DNA of 64,000 nucleotides from Jaltomata sinuosa. Its lineage: Eukaryota > Streptophyta > Magnoliopsida > Solanales > Solanaceae. Shown piece by piece: positions 10,063 through 21,998 of the stretch (positions are counted from its first letter, which is position 1; the number at the start of each line of letters is the position of its first letter). The translations under genes were made by a program, and so were the position numbers. The stretch is taken from NCBI GenBank assembly GCA_003996215.1, contig QJPP01000687.1, positions 248,001 through 312,000 on the forward strand. Reading direction: 5' to 3'. The notes beneath the pieces were generated by a model, which was not told where the DNA came from, ran no database searches, and worked only from the letters and a program-made list of their open reading frames with translations.

Positions 10063-13000
10063 TCATAAGCTATCTAAAATTTGGGATATATCCCCCATTT
10101 CCTTAGGTAAAGTATGAATACACCAAAAATAGAAAGTCACTAGACAGTTCATCTTAAGGCTCTGAAAAGGAATACTCTTGTTTTCAAAGCATCTCTGGTT
10201 TCTTTCCGCCCAAACTGTCCACCAAATGCAAGCTGGGACAATCTTCCATCTCTCCTTATGTTCTGATTGGTTTCCATCCCTATTCCAACATGCTAGCAGA
10301 TCTGCAGTATTCCTTGGCATGGACCATTTGATACCCCTTAGGTTGATAAACATCTGCCACAATTTCTCAGTCACCTTGCAGTGCAAAAAGAGATGGTTTA
10401 TTGTCTCTAGCTCAGTTTCACAAAAACAGCATCCGGAGCATAACTGTCTTCCCCTCTTCATCAAATTTTCTTGAGATAAAACTGCTTGTCTGGCCTCAAG
10501 CCAAGTAAAACAAGCCACCTTGTGAGGTACCTTTCCTTTCCAGATCACCTTCCAAGGCCAAGAAGCCTTGGCATGACTTGATTTATCAAAAAACCTATAT
10601 GCTGATTTCACCTTGATATTACCAATTTTTTTCCTTCTTCCACATCAGAGTATCTTCCTCAACTGTTAAGTTCTTGGCTTGTTCAAGGGTGTTATAAAAT
10701 TCTGTTAGTCTATCCACTTCCCAGTCATTTAGGAACCTTCTGAAAGTAAGGTTCCAACCCTGTACACCAGTGACTTCCGAAACTGTTGCCACCTTCTGTT
10801 GGTTTAAATTATAGATATCTGGGAACTGCTGTCTCAAAGTTGATTGACCCACCCACACATCATTCCAGAAGGAAGTCTTCCTTCCATTGCCCACCTTTAT
10901 TATGAAATTTTCCCACATTTTTGGCCACTGATTCCTGATGGTTCTCCACAAACCCACCCCATAAGGGCTAGTCACTGCTTTTGTAATCCACGGGCCTTCC
11001 ATGCAATGCCTTGCTGTGATTGTCTCTTTCCAAAGGCCATGCTCTTCAGTTGCAAATCTCCAGAGCCACTTCAACAGGAGACTGAGACTCTGATTCTGGA
11101 CTCTCAGGTTCTTTATTCCCAAACCCCCTTCTTTTTTGTTGGTGATGACAGCTTGCCACTTTACCAGATGATACTTTCTCTCACCTTCCCCATTGCCTTG
11201 CCATAGAAAGTTCCTCCTGATAGTTTCCAGTCTTTTGAGAACATTCCCAGGAATGGGAAATAAAGACATCATGTATGTTGGCATGGCATCAAGGACACTG
11301 TTTATTAGTGTTACTCTACCACCCAAAGAGAGGTACTGACTTCTCCAATTGACCAGCTTCTTCTCACATTTCTCGACCATTGAATTCCATATGTGCAAAG
11401 ATTTACTCTTAGCCCCCAAAGGCATGCCAAGATACAAAGTGGGCAGTTCTCCTACCTTGCCCCCTTAAATACTGGCTAGGGCATTGATTGACGGCACATC
11501 ATTGACAGGGTAGATATAACTCTTACCCCAATTTATATGGAGTCCAGATACAGCTTCAAATAGAATGAAAATGACCCTAAGGTGCTTCATTTGATCATAG
11601 TCTGCATCACAAAACACTAGAGTTTCATTGGTGTATTGCAAGTGTGAGATAGATGTTCTAGTCTGATTACCTTGATTGACCTTGAAACCTTTGATTCTGT
11701 TATTTACTTGAGCTGTTTTCAACATGTCGCTAAGTCCTCTCATAGCCAATATGAAGAGAAAAGGAGACATGGGGTCTCCTTGTCTCAGTCCTCTCTCAGA
11801 GGGAAAGAAACCAAATGGAACCCCATTAATCAAAACTGAAAACCTCACAGTGGACATACAGAACTTGACCCAACTGATCCAGGTGCTTCCAAACCCCATT
11901 TTGTTAAGTACCGACCACATATATTCCCAGTTTAGGTGATCATATGCCTTTTCTATATCTAGCTTACACAAAACTCCAGGGGTTTTAGAAATATTCCTCA
12001 TGTCTACACATTCATTTGCAATCAAGATGGCATCCATGATTTGTCTACCCTTAATGAATGCCATCTGCTGTTCATCTACCAGCTTTGGCATTACTTTTCT
12101 TTAGTTTTTCTGTCAACAACTTTGATATGATCTTATAGAAGCTCCCAATTAGGCTAATAGGCCTAAAATCCTTCAAATCATCTGCACCCACCTTCTTTGG
12201 GATAAGAGCTATAAAAGTTGCATTGAAGCTTTTCTCAAAAAAGCCTTGGTCATGAAAGTTTTGAATAGCAGCCACCACCTCATACTTTATCACATCCCAA
12301 CAATGTATGTAGAAAGCCATTGAATAGCCATCAGGACCCGGGGCTTTATCCCCCTGCACATGAGAAAACACTCTTTGATTTCCTGTTCTTCAAACTGATC
12401 TTGAAGTGGGATGTTATCTTCTTCATTGACCATGGGCTGTTCTATAGGGCTGAACTGAGGTCTCCATGTCTCTGTCTCTGTATACAATTTCTGATAAAAA
12501 CTGATAACCTCTTCTATGATCTCAGTTGGTTCAGAAATAATGTTCCCATTCACTTTCAGACTATCAATATTATTGTACCTTCTGTGACAGTTGGCAGTTC
12601 TATGGAAGAACTTTGTATTTCTGTCACCCTCCTTAAGCCATAGAGCCCTAGATCTTTGTCTCCAAGCAACTTCCTCTTTTTTGGCAATCTCCTCAAATTC
12701 CATAGTTAGCACTGCTCTCAGGTATGATTCATCATCAGATAGAGCTCTTTGATCTTGAATCAGATCAAGGTCAGCTAACTGATTAAGTATGTTCTGTTTC
12801 TGCATCCCCAGATTACCATGTACAATCTTACTCCATTCCTTCAGTTTGCCTTCCAAAAATTTTAGCTTGCATGCTAGAATATAATCTGGCCTCCCCACAT
12901 AGACTGCAGCATCCCACCATTCTTTTACCCTTTCTTTGAAATTTTCAGTTTGTATCCACCAGTTCTCAAACTTGAAATAAGAATTTGATTTCTCCCTGTT

Positions 13001-13705
13001 TCCGCACTCTAGAATCAAAGGATTGTGATCAGAAGTTACTCTAGGTAAGATTGATTGCTTTATCTTCCTAAAGGATACTTCCCATTCTTCTGAGATCAGA
13101 AACCTGTCAAGCCTTGCTGCAATTTCTTGTGTATCCCCTTTCCTCCATGTGAAATTTCCACCTACCAGTGGAAGATCTACTAGCTCCATATCTTCAATGA
13201 AATCTGTAAGATCTACCATAGCTCTATTAAATCTGTTGCAATTCATCTTTTCTGATGGGAATCTTACTACATTAAAATCCCCTACAATCACCCAAGGCCC
13301 CCCAAACAAACTTCTAACAGCCCCCAGTTCTTCCCACACTTCTACCCTTTCTTTTCTACTATTAGGAGCATAGACGCTTGACAAGTGCCAATCAAAATCT
13401 TGTACCTTCCCAGTGAACTTACAAGTAATGGAGTAAGCTCCTACCTCACAAACTCGTCCCTCCCAAATGCTACTATCCCATAAGATTACAATTCCCCCTC
13501 TAGTACCACAAGCTTCAAGTTGAGCATATTTAACCTTCCTGTTTGCCCAAAGATCCTGAATAATTCCCCCTATATCTCCTCTTATTTTTGATTCCTGGAA
13601 ACAGTAAACATCAGCCCTCCACTTGCACATCATGTTTTTGATTTTCAGCCTCTTCCTTGGATCATTGAGGCCCCTTACATTCCATGATATCAGGTTAACT
13701 TTCAT
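10063..13705 (-). pseudogene. LINE ORF2: endonuclease / reverse transcriptase / zf-RVT, inactivated
   Basis: The reading starts at 13705 with MKVNLISWNVRGLN. Endonuclease motifs follow: QESK, GDFNVVR, RLDRFL and SDHNPLI. Reverse transcriptase motifs come next: GDKAPGPDG, FIKGRQIMDA and the RQGDPMSP block. A zf-RVT domain ends the protein (C-x2-C with HLFLHCK). At least four frameshifts or stops, near 12330, 12085, 11450 and 10615, break the frame. The catalytic motif, normally FADD or YADD, reads YTNE at about 11632, so the polymerase would be dead even if joined. Ordinary plant L1 family; the young-looking frame suggests moderate age. Confidence 0.9.
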
Positions 13706-13950
13706 TTAACTTGTCAAGAAAACAGCCTCCCCTGCTTCTAGTACCAAAACTCACAAATTTGCTGGTGGGTTCCAACTTCTTCAGCTCCTTTGGAATTTTT
13801 TCTTTTGGGGTTACTGGCACTAAAGCTCCACTGAGCACCTCTGATGTTTGTCTCTTGCCATCGATCGCCATGAAAAGATTTAGAGCCACTTCCTCGCACC
13901 CTATGAAGTGCACCCCAAACTCTTTGCTGTAGCTATTTGAAGTCCTACTA
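13695..13950 (-). pseudogene. LINE ORF1 C-terminal stub overlapping the ORF2 start
   Basis: The minus-strand frame ending at 13695 (SKFVSFGTRSRGGCFLDKLNES) is the C-terminal stub of the LINE's first ORF. Its stop overlaps the ORF2 start: AATGAAAGTTAA holds both the ORF2 ATG and the ORF1 TAA. That arrangement fits ORF2 translation by re-initiation. Upstream of about 13970 the frame runs into the zf-RVT domain of the older LINE, which marks the truncation. Confidence 0.65.
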
Positions 13951-13975
13951 CCATTTTCCAACTCAGCAGTAGTTC

Positions 13976-15850
13976 TTATGTCAATGAAATTCAAAAACAT
14001 GTGCCAAATCTGAGAAGTAAACTTGCAATGTATGAATAATTGCCTTGCATCTTCACAACCTTCGTCACTGAGGATACACTCTCTATAAATTGTGTCGCCT
14101 CTCTTGCCGGTAGCCATGTGAAGCATTCAACCTTGTAAGGGGCTTTGTTTCTCCATATCAATCTCCAGGCGATATGTGATGTTGCCTACTACTTTGGGAG
14201 AACATCTTGTAACCTGATTTTATTGGAAAATGCCGGATTTGTTTTCCTTCCATTTGGCCTTGTCTGGTAAAGCATTGCAGCCCTTGACATCCTTCATTCA
14301 CTTCCAAAAATTGGCTCATTTCCTCCATTTTAGTCATTACACCTTCTTTCCAAAGCTGAAATCAGTCTGTTGCTAGAAGAGTTTTTTTCTACCATCTCTC
14401 AGTTTAAGCTTCTGATATATTTCCAACTCCATAAGAATAGTTAGGAACCTTTGTGATCAGAACTTTTCCATCCCATATATTTCTGCGATTAGTCGCTTCC
14501 ACATTTCTTCTTCCTCATTGTTGAACCTCCAAAGCCACTTCACAAGGAGATTTTTGTTGTTTATCCTAAGGTTTTTTTCTCCTATTTCGCCTTCCCTTTT
14601 CCTTTTTGTCACAATTTCCATTTGACTAATTTGAGCGCTTTTCTTCTCTATATTTCTTGCCAAGAGAAGTCTTTCCTCAATTCAGCCATCATCTTTTCTA
14701 TCTTCTTGGTATTGGAAAGAGAGACATGGATTGGGGCTAGTCGAGGCAATGTATGTTGCATGTTCATAATGGTGAAAATACTCTACAGCTTTCAATACAT
14801 ATTTCTGCCTCTTCAAAAGGTGTTTCAAGTCATTCAATCTTTTCATTGCTTAGGTGTGGTAGGGCATCATCCTTCCATGTTGGTATCCATTCTTCTTAAT
14901 AGAGGGCCTTGTAAAAACGGATGATCTGTTCTTTGATTTCTTCTTCCTCTTCTTCAATTTTCTTCCCATTCGCCTCCAAACTGTCAATGTAATTGTATCT
15001 CCTATGCATATTGGGCAAATATTTAGTGTTCCTATCCCCTTGCTGCAACCAAAGCCTTCTAGGTTTTTTTGTTTCCGTGAAATTTCCTCATATTGCATAG
15101 TTAAATTTGCCTTCTGAACTGTGTGTGGTTGTATAGAGTTTCTGTTTTCTGCTTCATTGTCCAGCAACATTAACTTGTATGTTCCAGCTATTCCTTTGAG
15201 TAATTTCATTTTGCTGGCCAAAATGAGATCTGGTTAGCCATTGTCCACCCTGTTAACATTAATGGGTTTTTTGGTGTGAGGTATAAGGTATAATAGTCCC
15301 GGCATAGAATGCAGGATTATTTTATCCTGCGTTTGGTTGAAAGTATTAGTTAGTCCTGGTAGTATTTATCCCACCCTTTATATCATAGTGATGTGATAAG
15401 TTATCACATATACATGGTGGGATAACTAATCCCATCACTATAACTTGTTTCCAACCAAACAACCCCTAAAGGATTACAATGTGATATCGCTTTGGCAAGT
15501 AGCGTTTGTTTATATACTTGAAATGTTCACCGCACTCTGTTTAGAACATAAGTCTATCAATTCTTGAGGCCACCCCTTGAATCTCTTCTTGTCCATGTAA
15601 AATTGTAAATCTACCCCCACATAGAAGAGGATCGACCAGCGCTAAGTCTTCAATAAATCTGAAAAATCAACCATCCCTCTTATCAGTCTTGTTTATTGTT
15701 TCTCTCATGAGGGGAATCTAGTTACATTGAAGTCCCCTCACAACACCCATGGGCCTTTCAAATACCCCTTGCTGCTGCTATAACACACTGGTCAGTTGCC
15801 ACCTGAAATTGAGTGATGGCTCTTTAGGATTTAAGCCCCTCACTTTCCAA
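13976..15850 (-). mobile_element. Older LINE, heavily decayed, interrupted by two later insertions
   Basis: Minus-strand pieces appear in ORF2 order. An endonuclease part lies at 15480-15850 (GDFNVTRFPS, GGRFT, RIDRLMF). The linker lies at 14930-15220 (QYEEISRKQK). A late reverse transcriptase part lies at 14520-14600 (EKNLRINNKNLLVKWLWRF). A zf-RVT part lies at 13980-14200, with a C-x2-C-like LFIHCKF block. Every part has stops. It is paralogous to 2310-3240. The younger LINE cut it at the 3' side, and a MITE sits inside it at 15263-15466. Confidence 0.8.
15263..15466. mobile_element. Tourist-like MITE (PIF/Harbinger type), 204 bp
   Basis: The left end TGGGTTTTTTGGT and the inverse of the right end, GGGGTTGTTTGGT, match at 11 of 13 bases. 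The element is flanked by TAA on both sides (15260-15262, 15467-15469), the usual target for this superfamily. The paralogous older-LINE copy has the uninterrupted site at 2757-2765 (ACATTAGAGG). The insertion therefore postdates the duplication of that region. Confidence 0.85.
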
Positions 15851-16629
15851 CACAATATTTTAGCTTCATGAAGAACTATTGCATATTTGTTCCCTCCCTT
15901 TATTGCTGCTTGCACTACCTTCATAATTTACATGGAACGCAAGTTTCTTTAGTTCCTTCCTTCCTCTTTTTGTTTTTGGTTTATTAGATATTTAGGTAAA
16001 GGTATCATGTCTCTCAAATTCTCGGACCTACGCCTTTCAAATCTGACTCGGAGATAAGAAATATCTCTCTCAAACCCAATACATTTGATTCCCAGCATTT
16101 TGCCAACCCTTGTCGAGTTTCTTCTTACCCATAGCGTAGCCATCTTCTCTTTTGAAGCTCATTCTTGCATAGAAAGTTCCCCTTCTTGCATATATGTGCA
16201 TGTGTGTGTGTTTAATACTTCTGAGTAAATGACTTGGACTTTGGCTTGGGCAGTGGTCGGGCCGGACCTTCGAAAGGCTATTTTTACTTTGTGTTTATTT
16301 ATTTCTAAGATAGGTTTTAGTTTTATTTAAAATTTAAATCTAAGTGAAATACGTCTTACCTTTTTTGAATAGCTTTTTTCAACCTCTATAAATTTGCCTT
16401 CTAGGATAGTGGCTTAATGTTTTTGGCTTTGTCATATCCTGAAGAAAGTTATACGTATTCTCCTTAATAGTAGCATCTAATAGTTCTTCAAGGACAGTGA
16501 TTTTTCATGCTTCAAAGCTTTCTTTCAACTCTGTTTTTCTAACACGTGTCACTTGCCAGATATAACTGCGTCAGACAATGTTTTTTTTTTTTAAAAAAAA
16601 AAAGTTATTTGGGTTTAAATTAATTATTT
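15851..16629. other. Non-coding relic paralogous to 3.1-3.86 kb
   Basis: Landmarks such as GGATTTAAGCCCCTCACTTTCCA, TTATTTCTAAGATAGGTTTTAG and CTTGCCAGATA occur in the same order at 3113, 3548 and 3836. The block ends in the first bases of the CBSX3 last exon (TAACTGCGTCAG near 16563), where it breaks into a poly-T/poly-A stretch. The last exon itself is lost. Confidence 0.6.
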
Positions 16630-16756
16630 AGACATTCAATGGATTGCTGAGGGTCTATCGAAAATCATCTCTACTCCACAAAGGTAGGGATAAAATCTAC
16701 GTACATCTTACCCTTTTCAAAGTTCACTTATGGAGTTACAGTGAGTATATTGTTAT
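16630..16756 (+). mobile_element. RTE-type LINE 3' tail relic
   Basis: The GGGTCTATCG-AAA, CCACAAAGGTAGGGATAAAATCT and ACAGTGAGTATATTGTT order is that of the widespread plant RTE LINE 3' end, normally ending GGTATGTTGTTG. Related tails lie at 23.05, 30.13, 46.10 and 55.58 kb. Confidence 0.5.
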
Positions 16757-16984
16757 ATTTAATGGATTTTTAAGACAGAATTTGAACTAAAGGAATAATG
16801 GTTAATTTCCTAATGTGTACACATTTTAGTAGTATCATTTTTGGTGCTATTTAGTTATCTTAAAGTATTTTTTTAATTGTTATCTTCAGGTATTATCATT
16901 TTCTATTTTTCTTAGAATCAATTACAACTTCCTTTACTTACAAATTGCTATCAGAACAATCTTCTTGGTGGTTTCTAAAGTCGC

Positions 16985-17660
16985 AATTACATCATTCATA
17001 AATTGAACGTCCGACTTGACAATCATTAAATTGCTTGATGAGAATATGATGGCGAAAGTTGCTGATTTCGGACTTTCTAAGACAGGACCTAAGCTCGATC
17101 AAACCCATATTAGCACAGCAGTGAAAGGGAGCTTCGGGTACCTAGATCCATATTTCAGAAGGCAGCAATTGACGAAAAAAAGTGATGTTTACTCTTTTGG
17201 TGTTGTCCTGTTTGAAGTTCTTTCTGCTAGGCTTGTCATTGATCCGTCTCTTCCGAGGGAGATGGTTAATTTAGCCGAATGGACGATGAAGTGGTAAAAG
17301 AAAGGACAACTAGAGCAAATCATAGATCTCAATCTTGCTGGAAAAATAAGACCAGATTCCCTCAGGAAGTTCGGAGAAACAGTAGAGAAATGCTTGGCTG
17401 ATTTTGGCGTGGACATGCCTTCAATGGATGACGTGTTGTGGAACCTCGAGTATGAACTTCAACTACAAGAGGCGGTTATTCAAGTCGATCTTGATGAGAA
17501 TAGTAGCAATTTTATCGAAGAGCTCTCTCCTCAAGTGAACGATTTCAGTCACGTTGATGCCACTGCTTCTGCTGTCCAATTTGAAATGTCGAATCTGGAT
17601 GATCTATCTGGAGTTTCCATGAGTAAAGTTTTCTCACAGTTGGTCAAGTCTGAGGGATGA
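16985..17660 (+). pseudogene. CrRLK1L (FERONIA/THESEUS-type) receptor kinase, C-terminal fragment
   Basis: The frame covers the end of the kinase domain. LLDENMMAKVADFGLSKTGP contains DFG, then come the activation loop STAVKGSFGYLDP and YFRRQQLTKKSDVYSFGVVL. The KKGQLEQIIDLNL and C-terminal SMDDVLWNLEY segments typical of CrRLK1L kinases follow, with a tail ending FSQLVKSEG. CrRLK1L proteins are plasma-membrane receptors with malectin-like ectodomains sensing cell-wall and RALF signals. The catalytic loop, ATP site, transmembrane segment and ectodomain are missing. A TAA interrupts the frame at 17295 (KW*KKG), and a codon is lost in GYLDP-YFRR. It is a 5'-truncated pseudogene; family is well supported. 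Confidence 0.88.
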
Positions 17661-18017
17661 TAAATTGGTGAAGATGGTATACATTGTACTCTCCTAATTC
17701 CACTTTTTGTTTGAAGATGTTTTTTTTTTTCTATCTTTAAATCTATAATTTTACATATACTACTTTTATTCTGAATATATCTCTATTCCTTAAATTAGCC
17801 TAATTAGATTCAATTTTTTTTTTGTGAATTACATGACTTTTCGTCAAGAGGGGTTCCCACTTTTCTTTTTTCCTATCTAGCGTTTTGATATATTTTACAA
17901 ATCGACAGAATCTTTGGTCGCACAGATATTATTTGAGAATAATTAACCAATCTAGATTTATGAGTTATTATAGAGAATTTATTAGTAGAATTGAGGGTAG
18001 AAGGGCAAATGAAATCT
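17661..18017. other. Intergenic, no gene seen
   Basis: AT-rich 3' flank of the kinase fragment. No ORF or element end could be supported. Confidence 0.4.
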
Positions 18018-18483
18018 GTTGGGTGTTTGCACTGATTTTTTAATCATAATTGGTTATTCCTTTTTGTAAAAGGAAAGCACAAATCTTTTATAATTGGCTA
18101 GTCTTTTTTTCTTATAGGAAAATGTTTATGACTCTATAAATAGATGCTCATTCCTTCTAAGTTGGTAGCATCCACAATGTAGTCCTAAAGGCTTAGAGAG
18201 TTTTGTTTAGGGGGAGAATTTGTGAGATACAAGTGTTATGTTGTCACTTGTGTGAACCTCCTTTTTATTCTGAGTGAATTTTGTGAGGTTGTTTCTCTCG
18301 ATATTTTGTACTCTCTTTTATATAGTGGATTGCTCATCTCCTTTTATGGATGTAGGTCGATTGACCGAACCACGTTAAATTATTGTCTCTTTTGATATAT
18401 TTCTCATTTGTCTTCTTACATAATGTCTTTCGAGATTTGTTTTGCTAGCTTTCGCATGACACCTAATTATTTCGATTCTAACC
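18018..18483 (+). mobile_element. Probable solo LTR of an LTR retrotransposon
   Basis: The block starts TGTTGGGTGTTT and has a TATA-like CTATAAATAG near 18136. Its 3' part carries wording typical of plant copia-type R-U5 regions: GTGGATTGCTCATCTCC, GGATGTAGGTC and GACCGAACCACGT. No gag-pol coding sequence follows. Exact ends are uncertain and I find no convincing 5-bp target duplication. Confidence 0.55.
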
Positions 18484-19366
18484 GAACCATACATAGAAAT
18501 GGTTTTTTTTTTCCCGATTTGATGTGTTAAACCATTGTTTGAATGTCTTGAAACTTCCAATCAATTAATCAACTACATTCAGCCAAAAATTAATTAAAGC
18601 AAACTAAGGGCTCTCTAAAATTAGAGATTTTAAAAATCTCATATCACTACATACACTAACATAAAACTCTCTATTTATTTATTTATTTTTATAAACAAAC
18701 AATTTGTTTTAGAAATTATGTCATGGATATTATTTTTAACACAACAAATCAAATATTAAATGAAGAAATAATTTTAGCATAACTAATATTAGCATTAATA
18801 ATGTTAGCATTATTAATACACCATGTTCAACACTATTTTGATACACCTACCAAACGATTCCTAAGAAAAATAGATGTTTATTTGTACTTGTCCAATTTAG
18901 AAAATTACGAGATAATTTATTATTTTATCCTCATTATATAAATGCTATTAATATTTCAATATTTAAATGACTTATAATAAGTAAGAGTAGTATAGTAAAA
19001 TTATGTCAAATGAAACATAAACAAGTAAACATAAATATAGATGAGGGAGGAGTACAACTATAACAATAATAACATAATTTGTGTAATCTCATAAGTGAAG
19101 TTTGAGAAGGGTGTACGCAATCATAACCCTACCTTGTGTAATAAAACTATTTTTGGGTGGAGCAAAAATTAATATTCTTTCCATTTTAATTTGTTTGTCT
19201 TATTTTTCTTTTTAGTATGTTACAGAAGGAAGGAATGCCTCTTTTTTCTGACATATCTTTAACAAATTAAAGGAGAAATAAATTGAAATGGAGTAGTAGT
19301 ATTTAACAAAGCAAATTTCAGGTAAAACCAAATCATAGCCCCCTGCTTAACAAACAAAAATTGTGC
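18484..19366. other. Intergenic upstream of PPR2; degenerate Stowaway-like segment at 19175-19299
   Basis: No gene is seen. At 19175-19299 the ends TTCTTTCCATTTTAATTTG and AAATTGAAATGGAGTAGTA are roughly inverse, as in a worn Stowaway MITE. Boundaries are weak. Confidence 0.35.
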
Positions 19367-19386
19367 AAAATTAGGGCACACAGAAG

Positions 19387-21165
19387 ATGAAGAGTATTTC
19401 TTTGAGTTACTCCTTCAATGGTATTCCCTTTATCTCTTCCATTTCAATTGTTAGAGCTTATTCTTCATGCCATAATAATAATAATAATACAGTAAAGGGT
19501 AAAATTGGGTTAAATAGCAAGATTGAGAATGAGGTCAAGTGTTTAGATGATGCTGTTAATCTCTTCCATCAACTGGTCAGAATGAATCCTCTTCCTTCTG
19601 TTCCGGTCTTCTGTAAATTATTTAACACTATGATAAATATGAAGCATTACTCCGATGTTGTTTCTCTTTTTCGAGAAATGAGGAAATTGGGCATCCCAAT
19701 TAATGTTTTCGTCTTGAATATCATGATTAACAGCTATTGCTTGATGCATCGTGCTGATTGTGCATTTTCGATGTTACCCATTTACTTGAAGAGTGGCATT
19801 CCATATAATGTTGTCACCTTTAACACCCTAATAAGGGGAATCTTTTCAGAAAATAAGGTCAAAGATGCAGTTGAGTTGTTCAAAAAAGTGGTGAGAGAGA
19901 AGATTTGTGAGCCGGACAAAGTCATGTATGGAACCGTCATGAATGGGCTAAGCAAAAGGGGTCATACTGACAAGACTTTAAGTTTGCTCCGGTTAATGGA
20001 AAAGGGGAACACTAAGCCTGACATATACATCTACAGCATTGTCATTGATGCCCTTTGCAAAGATGGAAACTCAGATGCTGCTATCAACCTTTTGAACGAA
20101 ATGAAACAGAAAGGCATTCCTCCAGACATAGTCACGTATAGTTCATTGATTGATGGTATGTGTAAGCTTGGTCAGTGGGAAAAGGTTAAGACTTTTTTCT
20201 CTGAGATGGTGAGCCTTAATATTTATCCAAATGTGCGCACCTTCAACATAGTGATAGATGGACTATGCAAAGAAGGCAAAGTTGAAGATGCCGAGGAAGT
20301 AATGAGACACATGACCGAAAAAGGTGTAGAGCCTAATATAATCACCTACAGTTCGATAATGGATGGATATTGTTTGCGTGGTCAACTGGATGGAGCGAGG
20401 AGAGTTTTTGATTTCATGATAGATAAGGGAATTGAGCCTAACATTATTAGCTACAATATACTAATAAATGGATACTCTAAGAAAAAAAGACTTGCTGAGG
20501 CTATGCAATTGTTTTGTGAAATTTCTCAAAAGGGATCAAAACCTAATATTGTTACCTATAATACTATCTTGCATGGTCTATTTGATGTTGGAAGAATTGG
20601 ATTTGCTAGAAAAATCTATGCTAAGATGTTGTCTGCGGGGCCCATTCCTGATTTATACACTCATGTCATATTGCTCAATGGTTATTTTTAGGTATGGACT
20701 TGTTGAAGAAGCTATGTCACTCTTTAATAAGTTGGAAAGAAAAAGAGAAAATACCAGTATTGCATTTTACAATGTTGTCATTAATGGATTGTGCAAAAAT
20801 GGTAAACTCGATGAAGCTCATTCTATTTTTGAGAAGCTCCCTCCATTGGATTGCTTCCGAATGTGAAAGCATACACTGTAATGATAAATGGATTTTGTCT
20901 AGTAGGATTGTTTGATGAAGCTAAAAGTATGCTAAGAAAAATGGAGGAGAATGGTTGTTTTTCAAACAATGTCACTTACAATGTTATTGTGCAAGGATTT
21001 CTGAGGTGCAGAAAAATTAGTGAAATGGCAACTTTCATGAAAAAAATGGCTGGAAGGGGATTTTCATTTGATGCAACTACAGCTGAGTTATTGGTGAACG
21101 TTATAAAGGAGAATCCTTCTGTCTTTGACATGATACCAGAGCTTCACTCGGAAAATAAGAAGTGA
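19387..21165 (+). pseudogene. RFL P-class PPR gene with two offsetting frameshifts (PPR2)
   Basis: From the ATG at 19387 the frame gives 434 residues of PPR protein, with a short basic leader and ten complete 35-residue motifs. It then stops at TAG 20689-20691. There the sequence has five Ts where PPR1, PPR3 and PPR4 have four. The array continues one frame over (RYGLVEEAMSLFNKLERK) until about 20846. A missing T (CTCCCTCC against CTCTCTTCC) then restores the original frame through to the normal ENKK end. Only these two single-base events separate it from an intact gene of about 592 residues. It is either a very recent pseudogene, a truncated ten-motif protein, or affected by sequence error at short homopolymers. 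Confidence 0.88.
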
Positions 21166-21514
21166 ATATTTCTTTTGCTTGGTTAATTCGGCTACGCTAT
21201 GGTTGTGAAACAATTTCCTTTTTTTCACTGCAAAAGAAATGACATCCAATGCAATTGCAAAAGCTGATGGCAGTTTGAACGTTGCAAAAGCTCCAAATTT
21301 AGTGCCTTGAAATTGTCATTATCTTTTTCGAAATGATTGTATGCAGACTCCAATAGATCATTTCTTGCCCTTAGGTTTTGACACCTTGATGGTAGAACAG
21401 TGCTAGCATTATAATCCAGTTTACGTTAAAGACCGACTACCATCTCTTCCCTGTATATTGCGTGGATAGACTTGGTCTGTGCCTGTGAGTCCACATTCTT
21501 GCTTCGTAATTGTT
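21166..21514. other. 3' flank of PPR2 with a deletion removing the TOM40 relic
   Basis: The first 120 bp match the other PPR 3' flanks. The sequence then jumps (GTTGCAAAAGCTCC at about 21282) to a point matching 28670 in copy A. About 0.8 kb present in copies A and B, including the TOM40 exons, is absent here. Confidence 0.55.
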
Positions 21515-21660
21515 TTGTTGACAAGGGAAGCCACAACCACTATCCTTCGGGTGCGCATAGGGTAAACCCCAGTCCAGTGCAATACCCTGCAAACTACACA
21601 AGAGAAGTATAACGTACTAAGAATGTCCCGTGCGATGAGCTCGGTCACCCTTGTGGGTCT
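21515..21660 (-). mobile_element. SINE-like repeat, minus orientation
   Basis: Read on the minus strand, GAGCTCATCGCACGGG leads through GTTTGCAGGGTATTGCA and GCGCACCCGAAGGATAG to CCCTTGTCAACAAAA. I recognise this wording as a common Solanaceae short interspersed repeat. The 75-residue minus ORF across it is not a gene. Near-identical copies lie at 28890-29040 and 44862-45010, and eroded ones at 55.9-56.35 kb. Confidence 0.55.
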
Positions 21661-21894
21661 TGCTTGCTTCCTAATTTATATGTTAAAGATTTACTTTCAA
21701 TACTTATATTTAATCAAAAAAAGTAATTTTAGAGTTTAGAAGGGATACAAACTTGGTCAAACTCATTCTAAGTAAAAGGAGAATATCTGAGATGTGGATG
21801 GAAGCAGAGAAGCTAGAAGAACTATCCTTAGAACACATTCCAACTGAACTTTAAATTGGCAAGTGCCACCGTCCAATTTTTATTCTTTATTTTT

Positions 21895-21998
21895 GAAAGA
21901 CGGAAATATAGAAACAGAGAGAAAATCCAAAGATCCACACAGTGTTAATCTTGTGAAAGAAGTTATCTATCCATCCGGGATACTTGAGCTTTATTGAA
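21895..21998 (+). pseudogene. Unidentified exon-like relic
   Basis: The frame has RRKYRNREKIQR, a region shortened relative to copies A and B, and LVKEVIYPSGILELY followed by TGA. It is conserved at 29310-29429 and 45282-45401, where it is open for 65 codons. I cannot name the family. It lies between the SINE-like repeat and the TatD exons. Here about 60 bp before it and a few bases within it are missing compared with the other copies. Confidence 0.35.

Larger units (their letters stand above)
9942..13975 (-). mobile_element. Younger LINE (L1-type), 5'-truncated, nested in an older LINE
   Basis: On the minus strand the order is the ORF1 tail, ORF2 (endonuclease, reverse transcriptase, zf-RVT domain), a 3' UTR and a poly(A), seen as a run of Ts at about 9942-9953. 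The 5' edge near 13975 abuts the zf-RVT part of a second, more decayed LINE in the same orientation. 5' truncation is usual for target-primed insertions. I could not find a convincing target duplication, so the boundaries are approximate. Confidence 0.85.

Noticed and set aside
21421..21648. Minus-strand 75-residue frame, conserved in three copies
   Set aside because: It lies in a SINE-like repeat, and conservation follows from segmental duplication.
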